From the NCBI GenBank assembly GCA_019096155.1, contig JAHCVI010000005.1, positions 3,110,468 to 3,174,467 on the forward strand: a DNA stretch of 64,000 nucleotides, written 5' to 3'. Both the position numbers and the translations under genes were made by a program. Position 1 is the stretch's first letter; each line of letters opens with the position of its first letter. Of the stretch, positions 1 to 11,312 are shown piece after piece. This DNA comes from Staphylotrichum longicolle (taxonomy: Eukaryota; Ascomycota; Sordariomycetes; Sordariales; Chaetomiaceae). The notes beneath the pieces were generated by a model. It was given only the letters and a program-made list of their open reading frames with translations, did not search any database and had not been told where the DNA came from.

Positions 1-575
1 CGAAGGTGTTGGGCGCGAAGGGGAGGGACTCGTCGTCGGCGAGCACGTGGCGGGTGAGGTTGAGCGGGGTGGGGAGGGCGAGGTCGGCGTCGCGGTGGAG
101 CAGGGTCGAGGAGGACTCGGCGGCGACGAGCTCGGTGATTTTAGATGCCAGCGGCGGGGAGACGGGGTTGGACGGGTCCGGATCGGGGTTCTCGCGGGTG
201 AGGGCGCGGGCGATGTTGCACGAGTTGGCGCCGAGGTCCAGGACGAGGGGGAAGTGGCGCTTGACATCCTGCGGGTTGGAAGTTGGTTAGTTTTGGAGGT
301 TGTTTTGTTGCGTGCTCAGGTTGGAGTAAAAGGGTGCTCACCAGCAGACGCTCACACACGCGCATGGCCACCTCATCTTTGAGGTAGTCGGCCTGCCTGC
401 TGAGCTCGGTGTTCGCGGCGGCCCGTTCCTTCTGCAGCCATTTTGTGCGGCTGTTGAAGACCTTGAACACGGCGCCGCCCGAGGCCTGGAATGCGTATGT
501 CCGTCGCGCGCCAGGTGTTGCTGTAAGTAATCGTAGGTTTTGCGGCCGGCAGACCCGGGCCACGTTCAGCCGCAT
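1..575 (-). CDS. NDUFAF5-like mitochondrial complex I assembly methyltransferase (partial)
   Basis: Left-edge gene on the minus strand, so the C-terminal part is missing. Exon 1 runs 575..342 and exon 2 from 268 to beyond position 1, separated by a 73 bp GT-AG intron; the join is in phase 0. The protein begins with a basic, Arg-rich stretch typical of a mitochondrial presequence. It continues with VFNSRTKWLQKERAA, a conserved start of the NDUFAF5/BioC-like family, and then class I SAM-methyltransferase motif I (VLDLGANSCNIARAL). Family members hydroxylate an arginine of complex I subunit NDUFS7 during assembly. I chose the ATG at 575 because the reading frame upstream of it has no ATG. Recognition rests on motif and order; the missing end prevents a length check. 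Confidence 0.8.
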
Positions 576-1363
576 TCTGCAAGTGGTGGCAGGCAATGGC
601 CTGGCATTTCCGCAGCTGGGATGCTGAGGTGGTGATGGTCGAACTCGGAGCGGGTTTGGAGGTTGATAGCTCCAGCGATAAGCTGGCGAGCCACATCTCC
701 AATGGACAAGCCACAGGTAGCGGGCGCCTAGTCTGGTTGCGGTTTAGCATGCCGTCATTGAAGACAACCGCTAGCCGAAAATGAGCTAGACCGCTGCTGT
801 TTCGCTGTGAGCGTGGGCCCATGCGGGGTCCGTTATGGATGGTCAGGGATCCAGCAGCCAAATGCGACCCTCGAGCTGCTCACTCCATCTTTTTTTGGAC
901 GACCAGTCCCGGCGGCCAGTCCCACCGCAACCCCTGAACACATTCCATCGCCGCCGCCGAGCAAGTCGACGACAACCACCCGAGTCCGTTTTCGAACCCA
1001 ATCCTCTTCGAACCCACGACGCGTTTCGATTTTGCCCGGTGCCAGAGGGAGATGCAGACAACCTCGCCGACGGTTTCCCCGTGACCATCCACGCGCCCTC
1101 TACCGAGAGTCAGGCCCTCCGTTCCTCCTCCGCCATCTCCGAATTCGTATCCGATGCACCCATCCCCTCGACGATGATGCATGCTTTCTAATATCTCAAT
1201 ACCACGTCGTCTAGTTGCGCTTGCAAGATTGACCGGACTGGTTGTGAGGGGAAATTCCGGCGGGATATTGAAAGGGAAGATTGCCCCCGCGCTGGGCTCG
1301 GCTACGGTTTCTGGACACGCCTCACCCGCAAGCTGCGAAGTGAGCTCGCTCTAGCCCTTCACC
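576..1363. other. Divergent intergenic region between NDUFAF5-like gene and APL3
   Basis: About 790 bp separating two divergently transcribed genes, so it should hold both promoters. I see no convincing coding sequence, RNA gene or strong repeat. Short open frames here lack conserved features. Confidence 0.6.
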
Positions 1364-4300
1364 ATGTCGTCTTCAGGTCCCACCGGCTTTCTGGGCCGGT
1401 CCAGCAGCAGCAACTCGAACATGCGGGGACTGGTTCAGTTCATTGCCGATCTCAGAAATGCTCGCGCACGCGAGCTGGAGGAGAAACGCATCAACAAGGA
1501 GCTGGCCAATATTCGGTGCGTCTTTCGCGCTCTTGGGGTCCGTTGGGCTTGATACTGATCCTTGGCGCGTCTAGGCAAAAGTTCAAAGGTGCGCGGCCCG
1601 TGAGTCGATCTGGAGGCCGAACTTGACACTGACGCTGCGGTGTAGATGGCAATCTGAGCGGGTATCACAAGAAGAAATACGTCTGCAAAGTGGGTGAGGA
1701 TCGGCCGTGTTGGACGGGGATAGCAGGCTGACGGAGCCGCAGCTTCTCTACATCTACATACTGGGCTGGAACGTCGATTTCGGGCATCTCGAAGCCGTCA
1801 ACCTCATCTCGGCGACCAAGTACTCAGAAAAGCAGATTGGCTACCTCGCCATGACGCTGTTCCTGCACGAGGGGCATGAGCTGTTACATCTGGTTGTCAA
1901 CAGCATCCGGAAGGATCTGCTGGACCACAACGAGCTGTTCAACTGCCTCGCGCTGCACGCCATTGCGAACGTCGGTGGCCGTGAGATGGGAGAAGCGCTG
2001 AGCGGAGAGGTCCACAGATTGCTGATTTCGCCGTACGTTGGGACACTGGCTTGCCCTGGATGAGTTGTGGCTGACAGTCGGCAGGACTTCCAAGGCATTT
2101 GTGAAGAAGAAAGCCGCGTTAACCATGCTCCGTCTCTACCGGAAACACCCAGCCATTGTCCAGCCGCAGTGGGCGGAAAGGATAATCTCCTTGATGGACG
2201 ATGTTGATCTGGGCGTGGCCTTGTCTGTGACGTCGCTAGTCATGACCTTGGCTCAAGACAATTTCGAGCAGTACAAAGGTGCATACGCCAAGGCTGCCGG
2301 CCGGCTCAAGCGGATCGTGATCGACGGCGAGTATGCGCCCGACTATCTCTACTACAAGGTTCCGTGTCCCTGGATCCAAGTCAAACTCCTTCGGCTGCTG
2401 CAATATTTCCCCCCATCAGGTACGTACTATCTGTTGAGAGACTGGGGACCGGAGATCTGACAGCCTGCAGAGGACAGCCATGTCCGAGGGATGATCCGGG
2501 AGTCCCTCCAGAAAATCCTGGACCTTGCCCTCGAGACGAATAAAAACGTGCAGCAGAACAATGCTCAAAACGCGGTGCTTTTTGAGGCTATCAACCTCAT
2601 CATCCACCTCGACACGGAGCACGCCTTGATGAAGCAGATCTCGTCGAGGCTCGGCCGGTTCATCCAGTCGAGGGAGACCAATGTCCGATACCTGGGCCTG
2701 GAAGCCATGACGCATCTGGCTGCCCGGGCCGACACGCTGGATCCGATCAAGCAACACCAAGAGGTCATCATTGGGTCGCTCAAGGACAGGGACATCAGCG
2801 TCCGGCGGAAGGGCCTCGACCTGCTCTACAGCATGTGCGACTCCTCAAACGCCCGGGTCATTGTTGGCGAGCTTCTCCATTACCTGCAAAACGCGGATTT
2901 TGCGATCCGGGAAGAGATGGTGCTCAAGATTGCCATCTTGACCGAGAAATACGCCACCGACGTGCAGTGGTATGTCGACATCTCTCTCCGGCTCATCGCC
3001 ATGGCGGGCGACCACGTTAGCGACGAGGTGTGGCAGCGAGTGATTCAGATCATCTCCAACAACGAGGAGTTGCAGGTTTACGCTGCTCAAAACATCCTCC
3101 AGTACTGCAAGCAGGACCACTGCCACGAGACGCTGGTCAAGATCGGTGCCTACATTCTCGGCGAGTTTGGGCATCTCATCGCCGAGGAGAGGGGATGCAG
3201 CCCGATCGAGCAGATGTTGGCGCTCCAAAACAAGTTGCCTGCATGCTCCTCGAGCACCCGGGGCATGATTCTGTCGTGCTTTGTCAAATATGTCAACCTC
3301 TTCCCCGAGATCAAGCCGCAGCTTGTCAACGTGTTCAGCGTCTACAGCCACACGCTCGACCCGGAGCTGCAGCAAAGAGCGTGCGAGTATCTCACCCTCA
3401 TAAGCATGCCGACCGACGACCTCCTCCGCACCGTCTGCGACGAGATGCCGCCGTTCCCCGAACGCGAGTCGGCCTTGCTCTCCCGGCTCCACCAGAAGCA
3501 CTCGCGCACGAGCGACAAGCGAACATGGGTCGTCGGCGGCAAGGACGCCAACGCGGACGCCGCCGAGCTCACCATGGCCAAGACGGGCAGTCTTAGGAGG
3601 ACTTTCACCACCAACGGCCACGGCTCCGGTGTAGGCAGCAGCAGCCGAGGCGGCCCCGCCGGCGCCAACGGGCACTCGGCCGCCAACGACCTCGCCGGCC
3701 TCGACATGTCCAACCTCGGCCCGGCCGAAGCCAAGGCGCTCAAGGTGCCTAACCTGGCCAGCGCCGCGCACCTCTCACCCGGTTGGGAGCGCGGCTTCAA
3801 TCGGCTCCTCGTGCGCGCTGACGGCGTGCTCTACGAGGACGGCCAGCTGCAGGTTGGCGTGCGCTCCGAGTACCGCGGCCAGATGGCTTGCCTAATCCTC
3901 TACTTCACCAACAAGACGCCGGCGCTCATCTCGTCCTTTACCACGACCCTCGACCTCGACGAGAGCGAGAAGGGCAACCTGACCTGGGACGTCAAGGGCC
4001 TGCCGGACACGACTCTCAACCAGGGCGGCCAGGCCCAGCAGGTCATTGTCTTTGAAGCCAAAAAGGTCTTTGACAAGAGCCCCACCATCCGCATCAGCTA
4101 CCTCGCGGGCGCCCTGCAGGCGCTCACGCTCAAGCTGCCCGTCACGGTGCACAAGTTCATGGACCCGGCCGAGCTGTCGGCCGAGGACTTCTTCAAGCGG
4201 TGGAAGCAGATCGGGGGCGCGCCGCGCGAGGCGCAGGCCATCTTTGGGCTGGCGGCGGGCGGTAAGAGCGGGGAGAGGGAGATCACCGAGGGGTTCATCA

Positions 4301-4709
4301 GGGCGGTGGTCGAGGGGTTCCGGTGGGGGGTGCTCAACGGGGTCGACCCCAACGCCAAGAACTTTGTCGGCGCCAGCGTGGTGCACACGTCGGAGGGGGG
4401 CAAGTACGGGTGTCTGTTGCGGTTGGAGCCGAACTACGCGACGCAGGTGAGTTTTTTTTCAGCCCATTTCCTGTTTTGAGTCGTTTGAGAGAGTTGGGGA
4501 CGTTGGTTGGCTAACGCGGTGTGGCTTAGATGGTGCGGTTGACGATCAGGGCGACGGACGACACGCTGCCGCCGCTGCTGCTCAAGATGATGCAGGAGCG
4601 GATCGCCAAGGGCGTGTCGACGGTGCAGGAGAGGCATGTAGTGCCGCCGTCCGTGAGCGAGATCTCGGACTCGTTTAGGAACATTATGGTTACGACGAGC
4701 AATAGGTGA
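1364..4709 (+). CDS. APL3: AP-2 adaptor complex subunit alpha
   Basis: Large subunit of the clathrin adaptor AP-2, which acts at the plasma membrane in cargo selection for endocytosis. Seven exons: 1364..1515, 1575..1588, 1646..1689, 1743..2032, 2085..2419, 2471..4446, 4530..4709. They join in frame to 996 residues, close to the usual size. The N-terminal trunk begins with MRGLVQFIADLRNARAREL and the strongly conserved pattern ELANIR-QKFK-GYHKKKYVCK around residues 40-70, followed by armadillo-like helices to about residue 620. A Gly/Ser/Ala-rich hinge follows, then the beta-sandwich and platform ear (GQMACLILYFTNK, then a conserved terminal MVRLTIRATDD segment). The second exon is only 14 nt. 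The ATG at 1364 sits in a good context (cttcaccATG). All junctions are GT-AG. Confidence 0.95.
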
Positions 4710-5687
4710 GAGGTGGGTGTGTGTATGGTGGATTGGGGAGGAGAGAGGGAAGGGGGGAGGGAGAGAAAATGGCATACCCCAGTTGGTCAAATCAGTTTTC
4801 TGGACGGCGGTACCCGAGGAGCTGTGTCCAGTTGTTGGAACAGGAAAGGATGTGAAAAGGATGCTGAGGCTGCCTAGCTTTGTCTGTCATCTGCATGGGA
4901 TGGGTTGTGGGTTGGTGTGTTAGCTAGGTGCTGTAATGGAGTGAATGGACGACGGAGACTGTTGACAATTGGCTGGTGTTGTCTGCCATCTTGACAGCGT
5001 TCTTGCTCTCTGTTTCCTTTTTTTTCTTTCCCTTTATTCATCTTCTATTTTCTTCTTTCTCTCTTTTTTTTTTTTTTCCCCCTACTTCCCACTTCCTTTC
5101 CTACTTTATTTCTTTTCCCACTTTCCCTGACATTTTCCATTTTCCTTCCTTTTCTTTCCATGTCATTTTCTTTTTGTGTCTGTTTTTGTCTTTGACCTTC
5201 TTCCCCAACAACCGTCTTCCCAATCCGTCACCATTGTGAAAAGTGGAGTCGACCCACGTTCTGGCATGTGCCTGGATGCAGTGCCCCGCAGTGACGATCA
5301 TGTGGCTCGAGCTTCTTACCAGGGAGCTTCCAGGCCTGGAAGGCAGCAGAGCTCTCCTTGTGCATCCAACACCAACACCACCGCAAGCCGCACACCATCC
5401 GTCCAGGCCAGGCTGCAGAGCCCTCGGTTGACACGACTGTTCTTTTACCACTTGCAAGACGATGCGCACACTATCTGCATCCGCCCGTAGCTAGTCTATT
5501 CCCTCCCGCCCTCGGTTGTTATCGGCAGCTCTCATCCTCTCTCGTCCTCTTTCTTGGCTTTTGACTTCGTTCCCCGACAGAGAGAAGCAGCCCCGCATCG
5601 ACACGCTGCGATACGACACAAGACAATCTCTTGGATCGCACTCCGACCCCTGACAGCACCGCGGAACCGACACCCACGACCGCCACC
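4710..5687. other. Intergenic region with pyrimidine-rich leader upstream of ATG18
   Basis: About 1 kb between two genes on the same strand. Positions 4998-5215 are almost entirely C and T on the plus strand, including a run of 15 T near 5068. Such CT-rich stretches are common near fungal transcription starts, so this probably belongs to the ATG18 promoter or leader. No coding sequence is convincing. Confidence 0.55.
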
Positions 5688-7170
5688 ATGTCGGGCAGCA
5701 CGCTCAACTTTGTCACCTTCAACCAGGACCACAGCTGTCTTGCTGTCGGCTCCAGCAAGGGCTTCCGCATCTACCACACCGACCCCTTCTCCAAGATCTT
5801 CAACAGCGATGAAGGAAATGTCACCATCATTGAGATGCTCTTCTCCACCTCGCTGGTCGCCATCGTCCGCTCGCCCCGCCACCTGGTAATACAAAACACC
5901 AAAGTGAGCCGGCATCCCACCCCCCATTTCCATGTGTCAACCCTGCTAACCCCGTGCCTGTAGCGCGCTTCCATCATCTGCGAGCTCACCTTCCCTACCG
6001 CCGTGCTCGCCGTGCGCCTGAATAGGAAACGTCTGGCTGTCGTGCTCGAGGAGGAGATCTACCTCTACGACATCTCCAACATGGCTCTTCTGTCCACTAT
6101 TGCGACGTCGCCGAATCCGAACGCCATCTTTGCTCTCTCGCCGTCGTCGGACCCGTGCCATATTGTTTACCCCCTACCCAAGCCGCGCGAGGACCAAGGC
6201 GAGAGGCGGCCTGCGCACGCACCTCCTCTGTCGACCTACGTGCCGCCCACGTGCGGTGAACTTATTGTGTACAACACCGCTACCGCTAAGGCCGTCAACG
6301 TGATCGAGGCACACCGCTCGCCCCTGTCTGCCGTGGCCATGAACAGCGAGGGCACCAAGGTTGCCACGGCATCCGAAACCGGCACCATCGTGCGGGTCTT
6401 CTCGGTGCCGGACGGCAACAAGCTCTACCAGTTCCGCCGCGGAACCTACCCCTCGACCATATATAGCATGTCGTTCAACCTTAGCTCGACCTTGCTGTGC
6501 GTCTCGTCCACGTCGGAGACGGTCCATATCTTCCGCCTCGTCAATGCGCAAACTGCCCACGCAGGAGGCGGTAGCGCCGTGGCCGAGTCTGAGATGCCGG
6601 ACTCCCCGCGGACGAACCGCTGGTCTCGATCTCGGAGCATCGACAGCAACGAGTACTCGCCCAGCAGCAACGCGGGCTCGTCGCCTCGCGGCGGCGAAAC
6701 GCCAGAGGCCGGCAACGGGAGCAGCAGTTCTAAGAGGCCCGCCAGCGGAACCTTTGGCAGCATGCTCCGGCGGTCCTCGCAGCTCGTGGGCCGCAGCGTG
6801 GCCGGGGCCGTGGGGTCCTATCTCCCGCAGTCGGTCACCGAGATGTGGGAGCCGCAGCGCGACTTTGCGAGCATCAAAATCCCTAAGCCGAACAACGCCG
6901 CCGCGCGGGGCACCCTGATTGGCGGGTCGACGCCGCTCCGCAGCGTGGTGGCCATGTCCAGCAACTCGCCCCAGATCATGGTCGCCACGAGCGACGGCGG
7001 CTTCTACGTCTACAACATCGACATGCAAAAGGGCGGGGAGGGGTGTCTCGTGCGGCAGTACTCGTATGTTACGGACCCGCTCTCGTCGCCCGGCGGAAAC
7101 TAACCCCGCACAACCCTCTAGTGTCCTGGACGGCGACGATAAGATGGATGCCTCTGGATACGGTTCATAG
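5688..7170 (+). CDS. ATG18: Autophagy PROPPIN ATG18
   Basis: WD40 beta-propeller protein that binds PI3P and PI(3,5)P2 on autophagic and vacuolar membranes and works with ATG2 in phagophore expansion. Exons 5688..5903, 5964..7063 and 7122..7170 join to 454 residues. The N-terminus (LNFVTFNQDHSCLAVGSSKGFRIY) and the blade motifs AHRSPLSAVAMNSEGTKVATAS and GTIVRVFSVPDGNKLYQFRRG are characteristic. The FRRG at about residue 225 is the lipid-binding signature of the family. A Ser/Gly/Arg-rich insertion (about residues 275-325) fits the membrane-inserting loop of blade 6. The last intron is required because frame continuation stops early; splicing restores a short tail ending DASGYGS. The ATG at 5688 has a CCACC context and no upstream in-frame ATG. 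Confidence 0.95.
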
Positions 7171-9019
7171 GCGCCGACCGACGCCGCAGAGCGCCTGCCC
7201 CTGCACGAGCCCGAGCCGGAACGGAGGTCTGCTGTCGAATCCATCGTTTCTCTTTCAGGTTTTCTCGTCAGCCCCGTGATTGGTGCCGTGGTCGCTGCTG
7301 TGAGCAGTTCGGTCGGCTCTTGGGTTCGGAATTGAAGCGACTCGGGGGAGGGGGACCTTAATGAGGCTCGGAACTATTTGACAGGTCTGGGGATATGGAA
7401 CCCGACGGTACCTGAAGAGGTGCGGACCGGTGATGCCGAGGGCGATCTAGGCTCTGCTGCAGAAGAGAATGCGCTTGCGGAGGGGGAACACATGGCTGAG
7501 CAGCGTTGCGACGACGAGACAGCTGCGGCGGATGATAATCGGGGATCGCCAGATTTGGAGGAGGTTTTTTGAGCGTTAATTCTTCTTTCTCGTCATGGGT
7601 TGGAGGTTTGCATTTCACGGAGTCAAGGCGGGAGGACGGGGTTTGGCGTCACGGAACATGTACCAAGGGATACCGGCGAGGGTTTGGGGGGCCCCTCCCC
7701 TGGGCATAGCGTTTGGCGTTTGCTTTTTGTGTTTTATTTGATGCTATTTTGTTCAGCGAAGAGATGGGGAGGTTGGTAATAGCAGGGTAGCGGAGAGAAG
7801 TTGAAGTAGCGAAGAAGCCGGACAAGACACGGAACTAGTTTGATGGCAACGGGACGTTGCTGATCCACTACCGTTCATTGAGGATTAATGAGCAAGCCGC
7901 TTCCTCCGCCTTGCCCTGAGTTAATAAATGAAGGCTGGTATTGTCGATGCAAGCTGCATTTGGGCCCAATTGAAGAACCGTACGCTGCCAGGTTGTCGTT
8001 CCATCCTGCGAAGACTCTGTCCAGTTTTGAGAATAGGGGCAAGGCGAGATACAACGAACATCCCATCACAATATCAGATAGGCTGAGAAGCAACAGCGAC
8101 ATTTTGCACGGGTTGCGTTGCATTCAGTTCAATTCAAACCCAGTCCGGCCAGTCGTATCCAATGTAATGATATCCACGATACCAGAAGATGATATCGAGA
8201 ATACCGAATATAACACACACCCCCGAAAACAGGTAATCCGGGCACACATGTTATGTATACCATGTACCCCCAAGAAGGCAATTTCGAAGCCCAAGAAGAC
8301 CCGAACCAAACCAAATCAAACCAAGACATATTTCACCCAAGCAAAACCAACGCAAAAAAACAAAACCCAGACATCATCGAAAATCGAGCCTTGAATCGTA
8401 ACATACCATCCATTCCCATGTCCATATCCAGATCCATATCCATATCCAGATCCATATCCATATCCAGATCCGTCCCGTGTGTCCCGATACCCGCCAAAAA
8501 TATCCAAAGAGAGCGCAAGGCAAATGGAAATGGAAAAGAGGAAGAAGAAGGAGAAACCCGCCCGCTTGGAGAATGGTTGAGAATCCAACCGGAGAATAGA
8601 TAAAACAGATTGTAGAGTAGGAAAATAGATATGAGTAAGGCTACTAAAAGAGCATATGGGCCCGTGGAAAGTGGAAGCTGAAAGGGAAAAAAAAGAGAGG
8701 CTAGAAAAAATGGTTCTGTTCATATCCGTCGTCAAAGGGAGGTGGGGAGGGAGGTGAGGTAGAATATGGTTTGTGAGAAGATGTGAGCGAAGAGAGTTGT
8801 AGAGGAGGTGGGAGGTTGAGGGTCGGTTGATACAGGTGTTGGTTGGTCGGCGAGGTACGGTTTGGTGGAGGTGAGATGGATGCCGCGGGCGAGGAGAGTG
8901 GGAAGATCTGAGTTAAGGGGAGTCAACTCTCGCCGGGAGAGGACTGGGCCCGCTCACCCTCACCCTTCCCCTCCCCAACACTCACACAGTCATCAAAGGA
9001 CGCAAGGAAGGCGAGCCGC
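7171..9019. other. Convergent intergenic region with minisatellite
   Basis: About 1.85 kb between the ends of ATG18 and the PPS1-like gene, which point toward each other. It should hold both 3' untranslated regions. Apart from an 18 bp tandem repeat at 8421-8471 and A-rich stretches around 8280-8380, I see no gene. Predicted open frames have biased low-complexity content. Confidence 0.55.
8421..8471. repeat. 18 bp tandem repeat, about 2.8 copies
   Basis: Perfect copies of TCCATATCCAGATCCATA at 8421 and 8439, followed by a 15 bp partial copy ending at 8471. The unit itself is built from TCCATA and TCCAGA hexamers, so this is a small expanding minisatellite. Confidence 0.9.
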
Positions 9020-11312
9020 TCATCGAGCATAAGGCCTATTCATCAGCGCCACCTCGCGCGCGATCTCGGCCCACTCCAGCTCCCTCTTGAACGACGAGCC
9101 CCCTTGCGCTTTGCCGTCGCCATCGCCTTTCGCTTCCCAGTCAGAGTCAGACCGCAGCAGCGTCTCCTCCCACTTGAGCAGCTCGTAGGCGAAGCGCAGG
9201 TGCGGCTGGATGATGACGTTGAGGCGGCGGGCGCGCACGAAGCAGTAGGCGCGCGGGAACGACAGGCGGCGGCGGCGCATGACCTCGGCGATGCAGATGG
9301 TCGCGCTGCGCGAGACGCCCACGCGGCAGTGCACGAGCGTGGCGGTGCCGTTGGCGCGGCCGCGTTCTTTTAAATCAGTTAGCCAGTCATTCTCATCTCA
9401 TGGGGGGGGTTTGTGGGAGAGGGTTGGGCTGGGTTGGGTTGGGTTGCAGGGAGGGAACGAAGAGGGCGGGGAGAAACGCACCGATAAACGCCAGACACCG
9501 CTCAAACTCGTCCGTCAGCGGATCGATCCCATTGTCCTGCACGCCCTGCACCAGACAGACATTGTCCTCGCCCCACGCCTCGAGCTCGCCGTCCCGCCAC
9601 ATGGCCGTCTCGCCGACGCTCAGGATCTGCCCGATGCCCATGGCCCTCAGCAAGTCCGGGTTGTTGGCGTGCCCCAGGTTGCCCAGGTACATGTACTCGA
9701 GCACGCGGCTCGGGAACGACCCGTCGAAGCCCGTGAACCACCTGGGCTCGTCGGCCTTGACCAGTTCGGCCATCTCCTCCCAGGCGGAGGAGGAGTCGGA
9801 AGAGGCGGAGGCGGAGGCGGCGCGGGCGGGGGAGGAGAGCAGCAGGCGCGGGGCGATGGCGCTGAGCAGGGCGACGTCGGAGGGGTAGGCGAAGCAGTTG
9901 CGGTGTTGCGTCGTGTGCAGGTCGAGCCAGGCGTGGGGCACGGGCAGGCCGAGGGCGAAGCTGTGGTAGGCGACGGCGAGCATGGTGGATTCGGTGTAGC
10001 CGTCGTTGCAGTGGATGAGGATTTTGCGGGGGCGGAAGGGAGGGGTGCTCGTGGATGTCTGTGGTAGTGGCGGCGGAGGTGCCGGCGACATGGGGGTGTC
10101 GCCGTCGGTGTCCGGGGTGGGCTGGAGGTGGTTGTTTTGGGTCGGGGCGTCGGTGCCGTGGGCGAGACGGTAGATCCAGGCGCACGTCTCGAGGATGCCG
10201 TCTGCTTCGGCGTGGGACCAGGTCGGGGCGAGGATGCTGCCCGAGGAGGGGAAGTCGAGGTGGTACTGCTTGGTCTCGTCGTCCGGGGCCTGCCAAACGG
10301 CCTGCAGGGCGGCGGGGTTGAGGCGGCCGAGGTCGCTGCACTCGAGCAGGATGTCGTAGGCCTGCTCCTCGTCGGACCCGGAGTCGGGCGTCGGACCCAG
10401 CCAGACGTTGTGCGAGGTCTCGGACGCGCGCGTCATCTCGTACATCTCGCGCCTCTCCTGGTGGAAGAAGTCCAGGACGTTCCCCGTGAGCAGGCCGGCC
10501 GAGTTGACGGCGACGATCTCGGGGTGCTTCTCCTCGAACTCGGCGAAGGGGCTGACGCAGATAAAGGTGTTGTACACGGGCAGGGGGTGGCGCTGGGCCT
10601 GGTGTCTCTCGCGCCACCTCTGCTGGGCGGCGGCAACGTCCCAGCCCAGCTTGCGGACGGCCACGTCGTCGTCGCCGTAGACGATGATATCCGAGGTCAT
10701 GGCCGACTTGGCCGTCTGGATCTGGAAGTTGCGCACCGAGAAGCCGTCCTTGGGGTCGATGTCGAGGAACTCGGCGTCGGGGCCGCCCAGATGCAGGAAC
10801 TCGTGCGGGGAGATGGCGCCCTTGAGGCGGGAGACGTTCAGCTCGCTGTCGGCCTTGACGACGGTTATCCCGCGGAGGCACGGCGGCGTCTTCCTCAGGG
10901 CTCGCTTCCGGGCCATGAAGAAGGCTTGCTGGATCTGGTTGGCCGGGTGGAGGCCGTGAAGCCAGGGAAACACCTGGGACGGTTCCGGGAGCGGCTGTCG
11001 CGCGATGTGGTCCAGGGCGGCAGCCACATCGTCGGCGTCGACCTTGAAGAGAGACAGGCGGCCCATGGCGACGCAGGGATACCTGTCCGGGGGGTACAGC
11101 AGCGAGCGGCCCAGCTGGTCCTCCTCTTTACCCGGCGATGGCGGCGGGGTGGTGGGATCTTCCTGGGGGATGGGCCCCGGGGGGCACACGGGGATGTGCT
11201 TGTTCGGGACGGGGACGGGGCATTGTGACGGGTGGTTGTCGAGGGTGATGGTCGAGGTGAGGGAGGAGGAGCGGTGCGGCGCCACGGGTCGAGACAGGGC
11301 AATGGTCGCCAT
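9020..11312 (-). CDS. Dual-specificity protein phosphatase, PPS1-like
   Basis: Two exons, 11312..9482 and 9366..9020, join in frame to 725 residues. The C-terminal exon carries the cysteine phosphatase signature HCRVGVSRS at about residues 624-632 (HCX5R), with the nucleophilic Cys and the phosphate-binding Arg. The preceding segment (YMYLGNLGHANNPDLLRAMGI) is the typical entry of a dual-specificity phosphatase domain. The long N-terminal part has no catalytic Cys motif and resembles the extended region of yeast Pps1, linked to cell-cycle control. The start at 11312 lies in a perfect GCCGCCATGG context; in-frame sequence upstream has no ATG. The intron contains repeated GGTTGGGTTG-type motifs. 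The gene is divergent from threonine synthase. The PPS1 name is by architecture and is less certain than the phosphatase class. Confidence 0.85.

Noticed and set aside
6174..7244. Minus-strand open frame of 356 residues opposite ATG18
   Set aside because: Antisense shadow of ATG18 exon 2; no domain and no intron logic.
9400..9460. GGGTTGGGTTG-rich stretch as an interstitial telomere repeat
   Set aside because: It lacks TTAGGG periodicity and lies inside a normal intron of the phosphatase gene.
10128..11228. Plus-strand open frame of 366 residues opposite the PPS1-like phosphatase
   Set aside because: Antisense shadow of the validated minus-strand exon; composition is Gly/Val/Asp-rich without motifs.
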